Source of the DNA: a bacterium
Lineage (GTDB): Bacteria; BMS3Abin14
DNA: 6,241 bases
Reading direction: 5' to 3'
Assembly (NCBI GenBank): GCA_022865845.1
Contig: JALHUC010000424.1
Location: forward strand, 1 to 6,241
Part shown: piece by piece, positions 4,403-6,241 of the stretch
Layout: each line of letters begins with the position of its first letter
How positions within the stretch are numbered: position 1 is the first letter of the stretch
Program-made: the position numbers and the translations under genes
The notes under the pieces: model-generated
The model's input: the letters and a program-made list of their open reading frames with translations, nothing else
Databases searched by the model: none
Told to the model about the DNA's origin: nothing

Positions 4403-6210
4403 TGACAGTGACAAAAAATCCCACACAGACTCAGGAAAGTGATCACAAAGAGAACTTCCAGGTGGTGTTCGTCGGCCACGTGGACCACGGCAAGTCCACC
4501 CTGTTGGGGAGGATCTATGCTGACACCGGCTCCATCCCCGATGGACACGTGGAGAAGGTAAAGGAAATCTGCGATAAACAGGGCAAGATCTTCGAATATG
4601 CCTTCCTTTTCGACGCCTTCATCGAGGAACAGGAGCAGGGGATCACTATCGACACGGCCCGGACCTTCTTTAACTGGAAGAACCGGGAGTACATCATCAT
4701 CGACGCCCCGGGTCACAAGGAGTTTTTAAAAAATATGATCTCCGGCGCGGCCCGTGCAGATGCCGCGATCCTCGTCATCGATGCCGCTGAGGGGATCCGC
4801 CAGCAGTCCAGGCAGCACGGATACATGCTCAGCCTCCTGGGCATCCGCCAGGTGGCGGTGGTGGTCAACAAGATGGACCTGGTCAAGTACGACGAAAAGA
4901 CCTTCCGGCACATCGAAAAGGAGTTCGCGGCCTATTTGAAGGAGCTCAATGTCCACGCCAGACAGTTTATCCCCGCTTCAGCAAGGGAGGGCGACAACGT
5001 TGTGGAGGCCTCGGACAATATGCCGTGGTACGAGGGCACGACTGTTCTCGAGGCTCTGGAGAAGTTTGAGATACTTCCGCCTCCGGCCAACCAGCCCCTG
5101 CGGTTCCCGGTCCAGGACATCTACAAGTTCGATGAGCGCAGGATCATCGCCGGGCGCATCGCCTCGGGTACCCTGAGCATAGGTGACCGCCTGGTGTTCT
5201 CACCTTCAAACAAGACCGCCGTGGTTCGGACTATTGAGACCTTTAACGTCTCCGTTCCCCCGCAATCCGTGTCTGCTGGCTGGTCTACCGGGGTTACCCT
5301 GGACGAACAGATCTTCATCGAGCGGGGGGAGATCGCCTCCCTGGCCGATGGCGCGCCGGATGTGTCCTCCCTGTTCAGGGCCAACGTGTTCTGGATGGGC
5401 ATGAACCCCCTGAAGGAGGGCGAAAGTTATTACCTGCGGCTCGCCACCCGAGAGATGGAAATGAACGTTGTCACAATCCACAACACCATAGACGCGGAGA
5501 CTCTGGGTACCACCAGCTCCACAGGTGAGATTCCTCGCTACGGAGTTGCTGAGGTCACCATTCGGACGAAACACCCCATAGCCTTTGACCGCTACTCGGA
5601 CATCGAGGCAACCGGCCGGTTCGTTATCGTGGAGGGGTACGACGTGAGCGGGGGAGGGATCATCATGGAACCCCTCGAGGATGAACTGCGGGAGTTCCGC
5701 GAGGAGGCTAGGCTCCGGGAGTTTTTGTGGCGAAAGGGAGAGGTGAAGCTCAACGAGCGGATCAGCCGTAGCGGACACAACCCCGGTCTCATCCTCTTTA
5801 CCGGGGAACAGGGTACCGGAAAAGCACGCCTGGGCCGGATACTGGAGCGACGGCTGTTCTCAAGCGGGAAGAACGTCTACCTGCTGGACGCGAAAAATAT
5901 CCAGCTGAGCCTGGGCCGGGATCTGCCCGAGTCGGACAAGATGGAGTTGGTAAGGAGGTTCAGCGAGGTGACGCAGATCCTGCTGCGTTCAGGTCAGATC
6001 GTGGTCTCCACCACCAACACCTTTGCCCTGGCGGACCACCAGCCCATAAGGGAACTGGTCCATCCCCACAACGTTGTGACGGTCCACATGTCCTTCGAAA
6101 AAGGGGAACTTCCGGAAAACACCGACCTTAACTTCCTGGAATCGGACGATCTCGAAGAAGCGGCCAAACAGATCGTCAAGAGTATGGAGGAAAAGGGCAT
6201 ATTGTTTTAA
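4402..6210 (+). CDS. cysN: Sulfate adenylyltransferase subunit 1 (GTPase) fused to a degenerate APS-kinase-like domain
   Basis: The GTPase subunit of ATP sulfurylase: GTP hydrolysis drives APS formation by CysD. The 602 residues start with an EF-Tu-like G domain: GHVDHGKS (25-32), GITID (80-84), DAPGH (101-105), NKMD (156-159) and PASAREG (191-197). Beta-barrel domains follow at about 236-320 and 325-430. A linker (about 431-455) leads into a CysC-like domain (about 460-602). This last domain keeps the fold-level pattern (LILFTG, GxxGTGK, LLDAKN, RRFSEVTQILLRSG, EEAAKQIVKSMEEKGIL), but the P-loop ends in GKA (468-475), DGDN has become DAKN (496-499), and the ISPFR/DRDRVR, KGLYxKARAG and FTGIDSPYE segments are absent. 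It is therefore unlikely to phosphorylate APS; the intact cysC upstream would do that. A structural or PAPS-sensing role is possible. It might be annotated cysNC elsewhere. It has no strong Shine-Dalgarno site of its own and follows cysD with a one-base overlap. Confidence 0.94.
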   Translation: MTVTKNPTQTQESDHKENFQVVFVGHVDHGKSTLLGRIYADTGSIPDGHVEKVKEICDKQGKIFEYAFLFDAFIEEQEQGITIDTARTFFNWKNREYIIIDAPGHKEFLKNMISGAARADAAILVIDAAEGIRQQSRQHGYMLSLLGIRQVAVVVNKMDLVKYDEKTFRHIEKEFAAYLKELNVHARQFIPASAREGDNVVEASDNMPWYEGTTVLEALEKFEILPPPANQPLRFPVQDIYKFDERRIIAGRIASGTLSIGDRLVFSPSNKTAVVRTIETFNVSVPPQSVSAGWSTGVTLDEQIFIERGEIASLADGAPDVSSLFRANVFWMGMNPLKEGESYYLRLATREMEMNVVTIHNTIDAETLGTTSSTGEIPRYGVAEVTIRTKHPIAFDRYSDIEATGRFVIVEGYDVSGGGIIMEPLEDELREFREEARLREFLWRKGEVKLNERISRSGHNPGLILFTGEQGTGKARLGRILERRLFSSGKNVYLLDAKNIQLSLGRDLPESDKMELVRRFSEVTQILLRSGQIVVSTTNTFALADHQPIRELVHPHNVVTVHMSFEKGELPENTDLNFLESDDLEEAAKQIVKSMEEKGILF

Positions 6211-6214
6211 GGGC

Positions 6215-6241
6215 AGTCCAACGCCCAAAGTCCAAGGCCCA
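6215..6241. repeat. Start of a 14-base direct repeat, cut by the window edge
   Basis: AGTCCAACGCCCAA (6215-6228) is followed directly by AGTCCAAGGCCCA (6229-6241), identical except at one position. Only two units are visible and the array may continue beyond the window. No terminator can be identified in the 31 bases after cysN. Confidence 0.45.

Noticed and set aside
5206..5778. Minus-strand frame of 190 codons opposite cysN
   Set aside because: Shadow of the cysN frame; no start signal and no recognisable protein motif.

Overview
The window holds a compact sulfate uptake and activation locus on the + strand. The order is SLC13-type permease with two RCK_C-like domains (285-2072), a small four-helix-bundle (S23/IVP-type) protein (2244-2633), cysC (2761-3411), cysD (3605-4402) and cysN carrying a C-terminal APS-kinase-like domain (4402-6210). 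All five genes are complete. There are no RNA genes, CRISPR arrays or recognisable transposases. The short CysD type, the CysD-CysN(C) pairing and the GC-rich genes with intergenic direct/inverted short repeats suggest an environmental Gram-negative bacterium, possibly of the Desulfobacterota/deltaproteobacterial sphere. That placement is an inference from protein style and not a proof.

Region by region: 1-284 is non-coding and carries a palindromic intergenic repeat (117-138) and a leader with an orphan Shine-Dalgarno-like site. From 2073 to 3604 the spaces between genes are filled by four copies (R1-R4) of an unusual degenerate repeat built from 8-base units, consensus GACRCGGN, lying in alternating orientation (+,-,+,-). 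R1 and R2 bracket the four-helix-bundle gene, R2 and R3 bracket cysC, and R3 and R4 face each other across a geneless gap before cysD. R3 runs into the end of cysC and supplies its last codons and its stop. The small gene has its Shine-Dalgarno site buried in a 13-bp hairpin. At the right edge (6215-6241) another short direct repeat begins and is cut off.

How the genes work together: the permease would import sulfate. CysD and CysN together form ATP sulfurylase (sulfate + ATP to APS, driven by GTP hydrolysis). CysC phosphorylates APS to PAPS. cysD and cysN overlap by one base and are probably translationally coupled. The APS-kinase-like domain fused to CysN has lost most catalytic motifs, while the separate CysC is intact, so the fused domain is more likely structural or regulatory than catalytic. 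CysD carries a Cys-Cys ... Cys-x-x-Cys set resembling the iron-sulfur ligands of APS reductases.

The best candidate for something undescribed is the unit R1 - hairpin-controlled four-helix-bundle gene - R2, which looks like an inserted, possibly mobile, stem-loop-forming element inside a sulfur operon. The second-best is the CysN fusion with a degenerate kinase domain.
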